Assembly (NCBI RefSeq): GCF_027533845.1
Contig: NZ_JAPZVN010000001.1
Coordinates: 124,001 to 188,000 of the forward strand
DNA: 64,000 nt
DNA from: Streptomyces sp. RPT161
GTDB taxonomy: Bacteria > Actinomycetota > Actinomycetes > Streptomycetales > Streptomycetaceae
Direction: 5' to 3'
Positions 1 through 9,262 of this stretch are shown piece after piece; within the stretch, counting starts at the first letter, position 1; each line of letters begins with the position of its first letter. The notes beneath the pieces are model-generated. The model was not told the DNA's origin, ran no database searches, and saw only the letters and a program-made list of their open reading frames with translations. The position numbers were made by a program, and so were the translations under genes.

Positions 1-629
1 GCGAACCGCTCCTCGACCATGGCGACCAGGTCGGCGGGATCGAACGGGCGCTCCGGAACGCAGATGCCGTGCGCACCGCCCGCCATGCCGGACTCCAGGG
101 CGATCCAGCCCGCGTGGCGGCCCATCACCTCGACCACCATCACCCGCTGATGGGACTCGGCGGTGGTCTTGAGCCGGTCGATGGCCTCGGTGGCGACCAT
201 GACGGCGGTGTCGAAGCCGAAGGTCCGGTCGGTGGCCGAGATGTCGTTGTCGATCGTCTTGGGCACACCGACCACCGGCATCCCGGCGTCGGCGAGCATC
301 CGGGCCGCGGTCAGGGTGCCCTCGCCGCCGATCGGGATGAGCACGTCGATGCCGTACTTGCGGCACAGCGCGTCGGCGTTGTCGGCGGCCTCGTGCAGCC
401 GGGCCCGCTCCAGCCGGGCGGAGCCGAGGATGGTGCCGCCGCGGGCCAGGATGCCGCTGACCGCGTTGAGGTCCAGTGGGCGGTAGCGGCCCTCCAGCAG
501 TCCCTTGAAGCCGTCCTCGAAGCCGATCACCTCGTCGCCGTGCCCGGTGAGTCCGCGGTGCACGACCGACCGGATCACGGCGTTCAGCCCCGGGCAGTCA
601 CCGCCGGCGGTGAGGACTCCGATGCGCAT
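1..629 (-). CDS. pfkA: 6-phosphofructokinase, N-terminal part (gene runs off the window)
   Basis: Phosphorylates fructose 6-phosphate to fructose 1,6-bisphosphate in cytosolic glycolysis. About 209 N-terminal residues are present; the C-terminal third lies left of position 1. The nucleotide loop GGDCPG is at residues 9-14. GGEGT is at 102-106, where the Gly after Glu is the residue associated with ATP rather than pyrophosphate use. PKTIDND is at 124-130 with the catalytic Asp128, and MGRHAGW at 170-176. The Lys in PKTIDND is typical of group III (actinobacterial) enzymes. The ATG at 629 is preceded by AGGAG at suitable spacing. It is divergent from pta, with two inverted repeats just upstream that could be operators. 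Function is secure; the phosphoryl donor is inferred from one residue. Confidence 0.95.
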   Translation of the reverse strand, partial: MRIGVLTAGGDCPGLNAVIRSVVHRGLTGHGDEVIGFEDGFKGLLEGRYRPLDLNAVSGILARGGTILGSARLERARLHEAADNADALCRKYGIDVLIPIGGEGTLTAARMLADAGMPVVGVPKTIDNDISATDRTFGFDTAVMVATEAIDRLKTTAESHQRVMVVEVMGRHAGWIALESGMAGGAHGICVPERPFDPADLVAMVEERF

Positions 630-666
630 CGCGGTCAATCTCCTGTGTCGGGGGCGGCCGTTCGGA

Positions 667-711
667 ACTGTGAGCCAGGGGGTCACAGTGGGTAATCGTG
701 ATCGGATTACC
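667..711. promoter_or_regulatory. Two abutting inverted repeats upstream of pfkA
   Basis: ACTGTGA (667-673) pairs with TCACAGT (683-689) around 9 bases. Directly beside it GGTAATC (691-697) pairs with GATTACC (705-711) around 7 bases. Both lie 38-82 bases before the pfkA start and about 150 bases before pta, so control of pfkA is more likely. The spacer of the first repeat fits neither Crp (N6) nor Rex. The binding proteins are unknown. Confidence 0.4.
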
Positions 712-857
712 ACATCCTTCATACCTTATGAGAACTTTGCGATGGCGGGGTCCGGCGCGCATCCCCGGCCCGGCGCGCGCCGCAAAGGGGGGCGGGTTAG
801 CTTCGAAGGGCAGAACAGGCGCGATACAGCGATCGCGATGAAGGATGGAGAACGCGC

Positions 858-2969
858 GTGACGCGCAGCGTGTACGTGACCGGGATCGGACGCGGCGACG
901 GCCGCCAGGTCGTGGAACTGGGGGTCATGGAACTGCTGACCCGCCAGGTCGACCGGGTGGGGGTCTTCCGGCCGCTGATGCACGAGGGTCCCGACCGGCT
1001 GTTCGAGCTGCTGCGCGCCCGCTACCGGCTCAGCCAGGACCCGAAGACCGTCTACGGGCTCGGCTACGACGAGGCCGCCCGGCTCGCCGCCGAACAGGGC
1101 ACCGAGGAGCTGGTCTCCCGACTGGTCGACCGCTTCCACGCGGTGGCCAGGGAGTACGAGTTCGTGCTCGTCCTCGGCTCGGACTACGCCGACACCCAGC
1201 TGCCCGCCGAGCTGAACCTCAACGCCCGGCTGGCCAACGAGTTCGGCGCCTCCGTGCTCCCGATCGTCGGCGGCCTGGACCAGAGCGCCGACTCCGTCGT
1301 CGCCGAGGTGCACAACGCCCACCGCGCCTACGCCGACGAGGGCTGCTACATCCTGGCCATGATCGCCAACCGGGTCGCCCCGGACGCCGCCAAGATCGCC
1401 GCCGACCGGCTGGCCGACCGTCTTCCGGTGCCGGTCTACGTACTGCCCGAGGAGCCGTCGCTATCCGCGCCGACCGTGGCGCAGGTCGTGCAGAAGCTCG
1501 GGGCCGAGGTGCTGCTCGGCGATGACGCCGGGCTGGCCCGCAACGTCATGAACTTCGTCTTCGGCGGTGCCATGCTGCCGACGTTCCTGCCCGCGCTGAC
1601 CCCCGGCTGCCTGGTGGTCACCCCCGGCGACCGGGCGGACCTGATCATCGGCTCGCTGGCGGCGCACTCGGCGGGCGCGCCGCCCATCGCGGGCGTGCTG
1701 CTCACCCTGGACGAGCGCCCCGGCCGGGACATCATCGCGCTGGCCGAGCGGCTGGCACCGGGCACCCCGGTGATCTCGGTGCCGGGCGGCTCGTTCCCGA
1801 CCGCCGCCGAGCTTTTCGCGCTGGAGGGCAGGCTGACCGCGGCCACGCCGCGCAAGGCGGAGACCGCGCTCGGCCTGTTCGAACTCCACGTGAACACCGG
1901 CGAGTTGACCGATCGCCTGTCGGTCGCCCGAAGCGGCCGGGTGACGCCGATGATGTTCGAGCACGAGCTGCTGGAGCGGGCCCGCTCCGGTCGCCGCCAC
2001 GTGGTGCTGCCCGAGGGCACCGAGGAACGCATCCTGCGCGCCGCCGAGGTGCTGCTGCGCCGCAACGTCTGCGACCTGACGCTGCTGGGCGACCCGGACG
2101 CGGTCCGCAAGCGCGCCGGTGAGCTGGGCGTCAACCTCGGCCTGGACGTCGAGGACCACGGCTCCGCCGCCATCGCCCGGGTGGTGGACCCGCAGACCTC
2201 GCCGCTGCGGGAGAACTTCGCCGAGCTGTACGCCAAGCTGCGCGCCCACAAGGGCATGACGGTGGAACTGGCGCACGACGTGGTCGCCGACGTGTCGTAC
2301 TTCGGCACCCTGATGGTGCAGGAGGGGCTGGCCGACGGCATGGTCTCCGGCGCGGTGCACTCCACGGCGGCCACCATCCGGCCCGCCTTCGAGGTCATCA
2401 AGACCTCACCGGGTGCCTCGATCGTCTCGTCGGTGTTCTTCATGTGCCTGGCCGACAAGGTGCTGGTGTACGGCGACTGCGCGGTCAACCCCGACCCGAA
2501 CGCCGAGCAGTTGGCGGACATCGCGATCCAGTCGGCCACCACCGCCGCCCAGTTCGGGGTGGAGCCGCGGGTGGCGATGCTGTCGTACTCCACCGGCACC
2601 TCGGGTTCCGGCGCGGACGTGGACAAGGTGCGCCGGGCCACCGAGATCGTCCGGGAGCTCCGCCCCGACCTGGCGGTCGAGGGCCCGATCCAGTACGACG
2701 CGGCGGTCGACCCGGCGGTCGCGGCGACCAAGCTGCCGGGCTCGGAGGTGGCGGGCCGGGCGACGGTGCTGATCTTCCCGGACCTGAACACCGGCAACAA
2801 CACCTACAAGGCGGTGCAGCGCTCGGCGGGCGCGATCGCCGTCGGCCCGGTGCTCCAGGGTCTGCGCAAGCCCGTCAACGACCTGTCGCGCGGCGCGCTG
2901 GTCCAGGACATCGTCAACACCGTTGCCATCACGGCCATCCAGGCCCAGGGCGACGCCAACAACCAGTGA
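858..2969 (+). CDS. pta: Phosphate acetyltransferase, long form
   Basis: Interconverts acetyl-CoA plus phosphate and acetyl phosphate plus CoA; with acetate kinase it forms the overflow and acetate-assimilation pathway. The 703 residues match the long Pta class. An N-terminal P-loop-like region (about 1-200, VYVTGIGRGDGRQ at the start) is followed by a DRTGG domain (about 210-330) and the catalytic PTA_PTB domain from about residue 380 (HVVLPEGTEERIL). The first motif is a degenerate P-loop, usual for this family. The start is GTG at 858, with GGAG at 847-850. Acetate kinase follows 35 bases after the stop, so the two are probably one transcript. Confidence 0.95.
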   Translation: MTRSVYVTGIGRGDGRQVVELGVMELLTRQVDRVGVFRPLMHEGPDRLFELLRARYRLSQDPKTVYGLGYDEAARLAAEQGTEELVSRLVDRFHAVAREYEFVLVLGSDYADTQLPAELNLNARLANEFGASVLPIVGGLDQSADSVVAEVHNAHRAYADEGCYILAMIANRVAPDAAKIAADRLADRLPVPVYVLPEEPSLSAPTVAQVVQKLGAEVLLGDDAGLARNVMNFVFGGAMLPTFLPALTPGCLVVTPGDRADLIIGSLAAHSAGAPPIAGVLLTLDERPGRDIIALAERLAPGTPVISVPGGSFPTAAELFALEGRLTAATPRKAETALGLFELHVNTGELTDRLSVARSGRVTPMMFEHELLERARSGRRHVVLPEGTEERILRAAEVLLRRNVCDLTLLGDPDAVRKRAGELGVNLGLDVEDHGSAAIARVVDPQTSPLRENFAELYAKLRAHKGMTVELAHDVVADVSYFGTLMVQEGLADGMVSGAVHSTAATIRPAFEVIKTSPGASIVSSVFFMCLADKVLVYGDCAVNPDPNAEQLADIAIQSATTAAQFGVEPRVAMLSYSTGTSGSGADVDKVRRATEIVRELRPDLAVEGPIQYDAAVDPAVAATKLPGSEVAGRATVLIFPDLNTGNNTYKAVQRSAGAIAVGPVLQGLRKPVNDLSRGALVQDIVNTVAITAIQAQGDANNQ

Positions 2970-3004
2970 GTACAGTGCCGTTCACCAAGGAAGAACCCGA
3001 TCCC

Positions 3005-4189
3005 GTGACCGCGACCCGCGTCCTCGTCCTCAACTCCGGCTCCTCGTCGCTGAAGTACCAGCTGCTCGACATGGCCCGCCCGTCGCCCACCACCCTCAAC
3101 GGAGCCGAAACGGACAGCTCCCGCCTCGCCTCCGGCATCGTGGAGCGGATCGGCGAGGCGGGCGGGGTCGCCGACCACTCCGCCGCGCTCAAGCAGGTCG
3201 CCGACGAGCTGTCCTCCCAGGGCCTCGGCCTGGACTCCCCGGAACTGGCCGCCGTCGGGCACCGGGTGGTGCACGGCGGCACCCGGTTCACCGAGCCGAC
3301 GCTGATCACCGACGAGGTGGTCAGCGAGATCGAGAAGCTGGTGCCGCTCGCCCCGCTGCACAACCCGGCCAACGTCACCGGCATCAAGGTGGCCCGCGAA
3401 CTGCGGCCCGACCTGCCGCAGGTCGCGGTGTTCGACACGGCCTTCCACTCGGGCATGCCGGAGGCGGCGGCCCGGTACGCCATCGACCGGGCCACCGCCG
3501 ACCGGTACGGGGTGCGCCGGTACGGCTTCCACGGCACCTCGCACGCGTACGTCTCCCGGGCCACCGCCGCGCTGCTGGGCAAGGAGCCGTCCGAGGTCAA
3601 CGTGATCGTGCTGCACCTGGGCAACGGCGCCTCCGCCTCGGCGGTGCGCGGCGGGGTGTGCGTGGACACGTCCATGGGGCTCACCCCGCTGGAGGGCCTG
3701 GTGATGGGCACCCGGTCGGGCGACATCGATCCGGCGGTGGTCTTCCATCTGGCGCGGGTCGCCGGACTGGGCGTGGACGACATCGACAACCTGCTCAACA
3801 AGCGCAGCGGGCTGGTCGGGCTGTGCGGTGACAACGACATGCGCGAGATCGGCCGCCGGATCGCGGAGGACGACGCCGACGCGCAACTCGCCTTCGACGT
3901 CTACGTCCACCGGCTGCGCAAGTACGTCGGCGCCTATTCGGCGGTACTCGGACGGGTGGACGCGATCGCTTTCACGGCCGGAGTGGGCGAGAATTCGGCC
4001 GCGGTGCGCGAGGCCGCGCTCATCGGCCTCGAACCCCTCGGCATCGAGATCGACGCGGTACGCAACGCTGTGCGCGGCAGCGCGGCACGGCTGGTCTCCA
4101 CCAGGACCAGCCGGGTCGCGGTCGCCGTCGTCCCCACCGACGAGGAACTGGAGATCGCACAGCAGGCCTACTCGCTGGTCCGCCCGTAA
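3005..4189 (+). CDS. ackA: Acetate kinase
   Basis: Transfers phosphate between acetyl phosphate and ADP to give acetate and ATP. The protein is about 394 residues, normal for the family. Visible motifs are VLVLNSGSSSLKYQ at residues 6-19 (acetate/phosphate loop), GFHGTSH near 176, EGLVMGTRSGDIDP near 226 and GVGENS near 326, all acetokinase signatures. I chose GTG at 3005 because AAGGAAG lies about 10 bases upstream; an in-frame GTG at 2966 that overlaps the pta stop has no good ribosome site. It forms the pta-ackA operon, and pyk follows 82 bases later on the same strand. Confidence 0.95.
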   Translation: MTATRVLVLNSGSSSLKYQLLDMARPSPTTLNGAETDSSRLASGIVERIGEAGGVADHSAALKQVADELSSQGLGLDSPELAAVGHRVVHGGTRFTEPTLITDEVVSEIEKLVPLAPLHNPANVTGIKVARELRPDLPQVAVFDTAFHSGMPEAAARYAIDRATADRYGVRRYGFHGTSHAYVSRATAALLGKEPSEVNVIVLHLGNGASASAVRGGVCVDTSMGLTPLEGLVMGTRSGDIDPAVVFHLARVAGLGVDDIDNLLNKRSGLVGLCGDNDMREIGRRIAEDDADAQLAFDVYVHRLRKYVGAYSAVLGRVDAIAFTAGVGENSAAVREAALIGLEPLGIEIDAVRNAVRGSAARLVSTRTSRVAVAVVPTDEELEIAQQAYSLVRP

Positions 4190-4271
4190 ACCGGGCCGGA
4201 ACGGGAGGCCTCCGCACGGGGGCCACCGGGTAAATTCCGGGCCGGAACAAAACATCGATAGGATCGTCCAC

Positions 4272-5702
4272 ATGCGCCGAGCGAAAATCGTCTGCACCCT
4301 GGGTCCCGCCGTCGACTCCTACGACCAGCTCAAGACGCTGGTCGAGGCCGGAATGAACGTGGCCCGGTTCAACTTCAGCCACGGCACCCACGCCGAGCAC
4401 GAGGAGCGCTACCACCGGGTGCGCAAGGTCTCCGAGGAGACCGGCCGCGCCGTGGGCGTCCTCGCCGACCTGCAGGGTCCCAAGATCCGCCTGGAGACCT
4501 TCGCCGACGGTCCGGTGGAGCTGGTGGCCGGTGACGAGTTCGTCATCACCACTGAGGACGTTCCCGGTAACCGGCACATCTGCGGCACGACGTACAAGGG
4601 CCTGCCCGCTGACGTCAGCCAGGGCGACCCGGTGCTCATCAACGACGGCAACGTCGCGCTGCGGGTCATCGAGGTCGAGGGTCCGCGGGTGCGCTGCCTG
4701 GTGGTCGAGGGCGGCATCATCTCCGACCACAAGGGCATCAACCTGCCCGGCGCCGCCGTCAACGTCCCTGCGCTGTCCGAGAAGGACATCGACGACCTGC
4801 GGTTCGCGCTGCGCATGGGCGTGGACATGGTCGCGCTCTCCTTCGTCCGGGACGCCAAGGACGTCCGGGACGTGCACCGGGTGATGGACGAGGTCGGCCG
4901 CCGGGTCCCGGTCATCGCCAAGGTGGAGAAGCCGCAGGCGGTGGCCAACATGGAGGACGTCGTCGCCGCCTTCGACGGTGTGATGGTGGCCCGCGGCGAC
5001 CTGGCGGTGGAGTACCCGCTGGAGAGGGTGCCGGTCGTCCAGAAGAGGCTGATCGAGCTGTGCCGCCGCAACGCCAAGCCGGTGATCGTCGCGACCCAGA
5101 TGATGGAGTCGATGATCACCAACTCCCGGCCCACCCGCGCCGAGGCGTCCGACGTGGCCAACGCGGTGCTGGACGGCGCGGACGCGGTGATGCTGTCCGC
5201 CGAGTCCTCGGTCGGCAAGTACCCGATCGAGACCGTCAAGACGATGTCCCGGATCGTCGAGGCGGCCGAGGAGGAACTGCTCAAGCGGGGCCTGCAGCCG
5301 CTGGCGCCGGGCAAGAAGCCGCGCACCCAGGGCGGTGCGGTGGCCCGCGCCGCCGCCGAGCTGGCGGACTTCCTGGACGCCAAGACGCTGGTGGCCTTCA
5401 CCAAGTCCGGTGACACCGCGCGCCGGCTCGCCCGCTACCGGGTGCCGGTACCGGTGCTGGCGTTCACCACCGACGCCGCCACCCGCAACCAGCTCACGCT
5501 CACCTGGGGCGTGCAGACGCACCTGGTCAAGCACGTCGACCACACCGACGCGATGGTCGACCTGGTCGACCAGGAGATGCTCAAGCTCAACGAGTACGAC
5601 AAGGGCGACACCGTGATCATCACGGCGGGCTCCCCGCCCGGTGTCCCCGGCACCACCAACCTGGTCCGCGTCCACCACCTGGGCGGCGGCCACCAGAACT
5701 AG
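4272..5702 (+). CDS. pyk: Pyruvate kinase
   Basis: Catalyses phosphoenolpyruvate plus ADP to pyruvate plus ATP, the last step of glycolysis. The 476-residue protein has KIVCTLGPA at 5-13, RFNFSHG near 32-38, KVEKPQAVANM near 217 with the catalytic Lys, VARGDLAVE near 237, and a C-terminal allosteric domain (about 350-470) with TKSGDTARRLARYR. The ATG at 4272 is used; its ribosome site is weak (AGGAT about 10 bases upstream). It ends with a strong hairpin terminator, so pta-ackA-pyk may be one unit closing here. The two Streptomyces pyruvate kinases differ in effectors; the sequence alone does not settle which this is. Confidence 0.96.
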   Translation: MRRAKIVCTLGPAVDSYDQLKTLVEAGMNVARFNFSHGTHAEHEERYHRVRKVSEETGRAVGVLADLQGPKIRLETFADGPVELVAGDEFVITTEDVPGNRHICGTTYKGLPADVSQGDPVLINDGNVALRVIEVEGPRVRCLVVEGGIISDHKGINLPGAAVNVPALSEKDIDDLRFALRMGVDMVALSFVRDAKDVRDVHRVMDEVGRRVPVIAKVEKPQAVANMEDVVAAFDGVMVARGDLAVEYPLERVPVVQKRLIELCRRNAKPVIVATQMMESMITNSRPTRAEASDVANAVLDGADAVMLSAESSVGKYPIETVKTMSRIVEAAEEELLKRGLQPLAPGKKPRTQGGAVARAAAELADFLDAKTLVAFTKSGDTARRLARYRVPVPVLAFTTDAATRNQLTLTWGVQTHLVKHVDHTDAMVDLVDQEMLKLNEYDKGDTVIITAGSPPGVPGTTNLVRVHHLGGGHQN

Positions 5703-5712
5703 CCCTCCGGCC

Positions 5713-5750
5713 CGGGCGGGCCTGCCCCCTGACAGGGACAGGCCCGCCCG
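5713..5750 (+). terminator. Terminator after pyk
   Basis: GGGCGGGCCTG and its complement CAGGCCCGCCC form a long GC stem around a short loop 11 bases after the pyk stop. A short T run (CTTTTGT) follows at about 5754-5760. Confidence 0.7.
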
Positions 5751-5865
5751 TGGCTTTTGTAGCGCGACACGCCCGACCTTAAGGTGAACCGGTCGCCCGT
5801 TCGCCGACCGGCGGACGGGTCATCGCACCGGTGATGTCCGTTTCCCCAGCCTCCGGAGAAGCCCC

Positions 5866-7113
5866 ATGGTCGACGTAGCCCCGCCGCCCGACAGCTCCGC
5901 CACCGTGAGCGGGTCGGGGGACTCCGGGGCGGGCGGGACGGCCGCCGACTGGCGGGGACGGCTCGCCGAGCTGCTGCGCCGGGAACCGGTGACGATACGC
6001 TTCGCGCGCCGCGAGGCGCTGAACGCCGCGGGCATCTACCTGGCGGTCTCGGCGCTCGCCTTCGCCGTGCTGCTGCTGATCTGCCACCACCTCGGCTACG
6101 GCGTCGTGCAGGTCCTGAGCAAGTGGGACAGCAAGAACTACCTCAGCGTCGCCGAGCACGGCTATCCCCACCACCTCAGCTATCAGCCCGACGGCGTGCC
6201 GAAGTGGTCCACACTCGCCTTCTTCCCGCTGGTCCCCGCGCTGATAAGAACCGTCCACCTGGTGACCGGCCTCGGCTACCCGTACGCGGGCGTGGCGGTC
6301 TCCTGGCTGGCCGCCACCGCCGCGGCGGTCGCGGTGCACACCCTCGCCCGCTCGGTGCTCGGGCGGCGCGTCGGCTACGCGTGCGTCGGGCTGTGGGCGT
6401 GCTCCCCGTACGCGTTCGCGCTGTGGGTGCCGTACTCCGAGGCGTGCTTCAGCGCGGCGCTGATGTGGGCGCTGATCGCGGTCATCGCCCGCCGCTGGGT
6501 GGCGGCCGGCGTGCTCACCGCGCTCGCCGGGACCATCAGGCCGACCGCGTCGGTGCTGGTCGGCGTGCTGGTGCTGAGCGCGGGCTGGGCGCTCCTACGG
6601 CGCCGGGACGGCTGGCGGCCGTGGCTGGCGCTGGCCCTGGCGCCGCTCGGGCTGGTCTTCAGCTGGCTGTACCTGGGCAGCCGGGTGGGCCGCTGGGACG
6701 GCTGGTTCGAGGCGGAGAAGGCCTGGGGGCAGTCCTTCGACTTCGGCCGCGGCTCGCTGCACTTCCTCAAGCAGGTGGCGACCTACCAGCACATCGACAT
6801 CCGCTACCCGGTGGTGCTGGCGCTGATCCTGCTGGTCGCGGTGGCCGTGGTGGCGCTGGCCATGGACCGCAAGGTGCCGTGGCCGCTGGTACTGGCGCTG
6901 GCCGGGGCGTGGGAGCTGATGTTCGGCACGCCCGGCTCCCCGCTGTCCAAGCCGCGCTTCATGCTGCCGTTCCTGCCGATACTGCTCCTGCTGGTGGCCC
7001 GCCCGGTCGCCCGGCTGCCCCGGCTGGTGCAAGGGTGCCTGTACGGCTGCGGGGCGGTGTTCGCCGGGTGGTACGCGGTCGGGTTGCTCATGTTGTTCAA
7101 GTGGTCACCGTGA
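5866..7113 (+). CDS. Multi-pass membrane mannosyltransferase-like protein (PIG-V/GT-C type)
   Basis: 415 residues: a hydrophilic N-terminus (about 1-55) followed by around ten hydrophobic segments. WDSKNYLSVAEHGYP near residues 87-101 resembles the luminal motif of PIG-V-type GT-C mannosyltransferases (WD, then Y, then a GYP turn). WYLG-type and RWDGW segments recur later. GT-C enzymes take sugar from a polyprenyl phosphate donor outside the membrane. A polyprenyl-phosphate-mannose synthase sits two genes downstream, which supports a mannose donor, but acceptor and product are unknown. GGAG precedes the ATG at 5866. Family assignment is moderate; it could be another GT-C glycosyltransferase. 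Confidence 0.65.
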   Translation: MVDVAPPPDSSATVSGSGDSGAGGTAADWRGRLAELLRREPVTIRFARREALNAAGIYLAVSALAFAVLLLICHHLGYGVVQVLSKWDSKNYLSVAEHGYPHHLSYQPDGVPKWSTLAFFPLVPALIRTVHLVTGLGYPYAGVAVSWLAATAAAVAVHTLARSVLGRRVGYACVGLWACSPYAFALWVPYSEACFSAALMWALIAVIARRWVAAGVLTALAGTIRPTASVLVGVLVLSAGWALLRRRDGWRPWLALALAPLGLVFSWLYLGSRVGRWDGWFEAEKAWGQSFDFGRGSLHFLKQVATYQHIDIRYPVVLALILLVAVAVVALAMDRKVPWPLVLALAGAWELMFGTPGSPLSKPRFMLPFLPILLLLVARPVARLPRLVQGCLYGCGAVFAGWYAVGLLMLFKWSP

Positions 7114-7130
7114 GCGGATCCGGTGAAAAG

Positions 7131-7147
7131 TCACTGAGATCCAGTGA
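7131..7147. promoter_or_regulatory. Inverted repeat in the 215-base gap before the nucleotidyltransferase
   Basis: TCACTG (7131-7136) and CAGTGA (7142-7147) flank five bases. The gap between the membrane protein and the nucleotidyltransferase gene suggests a promoter there. A weak candidate is TGGACA (7254-7259) with TAGGTA (7276-7281) at 16-base spacing. No regulator can be named. Confidence 0.3.
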
Positions 7148-7328
7148 GAACTCTCTGAGAGCGGCCGACGTGACCCGACCCGCCATAGCGGCGTTCACTA
7201 CCATGCCGGGCACGTTGTTCCACGCGGCGTCACGGACACCCCGTCGTCCCTCGTGGACAACCCGCAGCAAAAGCGTAGGTAGTATCCCTACCCGTCCGTC
7301 GACCCGTAAGTGATTGAGGTACTTGTCA

Positions 7329-8408
7329 GTGGAAGCGATCCTCCTGGTCGGCGGGAAGGGCTCCCGTCTCCGCCCCGTCACGGAACACACGCCGAAGCCG
7401 ATGGTTCCGACCGCCGGTGTGCCGTTCCTCGCCCACCAGCTCGCCAAGGCCCGGGCCGCCGGCGTCACCCATGTGGTGCTCGCCACCTCCTACCTGGCCG
7501 AGGTCTTCGAGCCGTACTTCGGTGACGGCTCCGACCTGGGCCTGCGCATCACGTACATCCACGAGACCGAGCCGCTGGGCACCGGTGGCGCGATCCGCAA
7601 CGCGGCCGACGCGCTGACCTGCGGGCCCGACGAGCCGGTACTGATCTTCAACGGCGACATCCTCACCGGCCTGGACATCGTGGGCCTGGTCGACAGCCAC
7701 CGCGCGGCCGGGGCCGACGTCTCGCTGCACCTGACCCGGGTCGAGGACCCCAGCGCCTTCGGCCTGGTCCCCACCGACGGGACCGGTCGGGTACTGGCCT
7801 TCACCGAGAAGCCGCAGCGCCCCGAGGAGATCGTCACCGACCAGGTCAACGCCGGTTGCTACGTCTTCCGCCGCTCGGTGATCGACACCATCCCGGCGGG
7901 CCGGGTGGTCTCCGTCGAGCGCGAGACCTTCCCCGGGCTGCTGGAGTCCGGTGCGCACCTGCACGGTGTGGTGGACCAGACGTACTGGTTGGACCTCGGC
8001 CGCCCGGCGGCCCTGATCCAGGCCTCGGCGGACCTGGTCCGCGGTGTGGTGCGCTCTCCGGCGCTGCCCGGACCCACCGGTGAGTACCTGGTGCTGCCCG
8101 GCGCCACCGTGGAGGACGGCGCGAAGCTGGCCGGTGGAACCGTGGTGGGCGCCGGTTCGTTCATCGCGGCGGACGCGGTGGTCGAGGGCTCCATCGTGCT
8201 GGACGGCGCACGCGTCGAGTCCGGTGCGCAGGTGCGGGCCTCGCTCGTGGGCGCTGGAGCCCGCGTCGGCTCGCGTACCGTACTGGAGAACGCCGTGATC
8301 GGAGACCGGGCCGAGGTCGGCGAGGACAACGAACTGCAGGGCGGGGCGCGAGTGTGGTGCGACTCGACGCTCCCCGACGCCGCGATCCGCTTCTCTCCGA
8401 AGCCCTGA
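7329..8408 (+). CDS. Sugar-phosphate nucleotidyltransferase, mannose-1-phosphate guanylyltransferase type
   Basis: Probably makes GDP-mannose from mannose 1-phosphate and GTP in the cytosol. The N-terminal nucleotidyltransferase domain (about 1-235) has LLVGGKGSRLRP at 5-16, KPM at 23-25 and NGDI near 107. The C-terminal part (about 245-345) is a left-handed beta-helix of hexapeptide repeats (VEDGAKLAGGTVVGAGSFI and following). This is the ManB/ManC-like architecture of actinobacteria. I chose GTG at 7329 since TTGAGGT lies 10 bases upstream; a TTG at 7314 is the longer alternative but would consume that ribosome site. The adjoining Ppm-like synthase would use the GDP-mannose. Specificity for mannose rather than glucose is inferred from context. 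Confidence 0.8.
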   Translation: MEAILLVGGKGSRLRPVTEHTPKPMVPTAGVPFLAHQLAKARAAGVTHVVLATSYLAEVFEPYFGDGSDLGLRITYIHETEPLGTGGAIRNAADALTCGPDEPVLIFNGDILTGLDIVGLVDSHRAAGADVSLHLTRVEDPSAFGLVPTDGTGRVLAFTEKPQRPEEIVTDQVNAGCYVFRRSVIDTIPAGRVVSVERETFPGLLESGAHLHGVVDQTYWLDLGRPAALIQASADLVRGVVRSPALPGPTGEYLVLPGATVEDGAKLAGGTVVGAGSFIAADAVVEGSIVLDGARVESGAQVRASLVGAGARVGSRTVLENAVIGDRAEVGEDNELQGGARVWCDSTLPDAAIRFSPKP

Positions 8409-8437
8409 GTCCGCGGCCCGACAGAGAAGACCACTTG

Positions 8438-9262
8438 ATGACGACGACGACCCCCCAGGCAGTACCGACGGCCGCCACGCTGCGTCGGCCGGTACAGCTC
8501 CCTCCGGAGTGGAGCGGCATCCCGCTGACCGTGGTGATGCCCACCTACAACGAGGCCGAGAACCTGCCAGGGATGGCCGAGAAGCTGATGGCGCTCGACC
8601 TGCCGGGGCTGCGGCTGCTGGTGGTGGACGACAACAGCCCCGACGGCACCGGTGAGGTCGCCGAGCGGCTGGCCGAGCGATACAACGAACCGGACCGCAC
8701 CCGGATCTCCGTGCTGCACCGCACCGCCAAGGACGGCCTCGGCCGCGCCTACGCGGCGGGCATGGACCAGGCGGTCGCGGACGGGGCGCAGTACGTGCTG
8801 CAGATGGACGCCGACGGCAGCCACCCGGTCGAGTACGTGCCGCAGATGCTGGGCACCGCGCTGGCCACCGGCGCCGGGTTCGTCGTCGGCAGCCGCTACG
8901 TCTGCGGCGGTCGGCTCGCCGAGGAGTGGGGCCTGCACCGCAGGCTGCTCTCCCGCTGGGCCAACGCCTATGTGAGCACGGTGCTGCGCACCGGGCTGCG
9001 GGACGTCACCGCGGGCTTTTGCATGTGGCGGGCCGACACGGTCACCGAGATGAAGCTGTCCGAGGTGCGCAGCAACGGCTACAGCTTCCAGGTCGAGCTC
9101 AAGTACCAGGCGGTGCGCGCCGGTTACACGGGCGTCGAGGTGCCGATCCACTTCGAGGAACGGCAGATCGGCGCGTCCAAGATGAACCTGGCCGTGCAGG
9201 TCGAGTCGGCCGTCCTGCCCTGGCGACTGCGACTGGACTCCGCTCGTGCCCGCCGCGGCTGA
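8438..9262 (+). CDS. Polyprenol-phosphate mannosyltransferase (Ppm1/DPM-type GT2)
   Basis: Transfers mannose from GDP-mannose to a polyprenyl phosphate at the inner face of the membrane, supplying donor for GT-C mannosyltransferases. The 274-residue single-domain GT2 shows VVMPTYNEAENL near 32, VVDDNSPDGTGE near 61-72, MDADGSH with the metal-binding DAD near 125, and the GSRYV and FCMWR segments typical of dolichol-phosphate-mannose synthases. There is no Lnt-like acyltransferase domain, unlike mycobacterial Ppm1. The ATG at 8438 has a weak purine-rich ribosome site. The next gene overlaps it by 17 bases, suggesting coupled translation. Confidence 0.88.
   Translation: MTTTTPQAVPTAATLRRPVQLPPEWSGIPLTVVMPTYNEAENLPGMAEKLMALDLPGLRLLVVDDNSPDGTGEVAERLAERYNEPDRTRISVLHRTAKDGLGRAYAAGMDQAVADGAQYVLQMDADGSHPVEYVPQMLGTALATGAGFVVGSRYVCGGRLAEEWGLHRRLLSRWANAYVSTVLRTGLRDVTAGFCMWRADTVTEMKLSEVRSNGYSFQVELKYQAVRAGYTGVEVPIHFEERQIGASKMNLAVQVESAVLPWRLRLDSARARRG

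Noticed and set aside
667-689. Crp or Rex site before pfkA
   Set aside because: The arms look right (TGTGA/TCACA), but the nine-base spacer fits neither Crp (six) nor Rex (eight between TTGTG and CACAA). Kept only as an unassigned inverted repeat.
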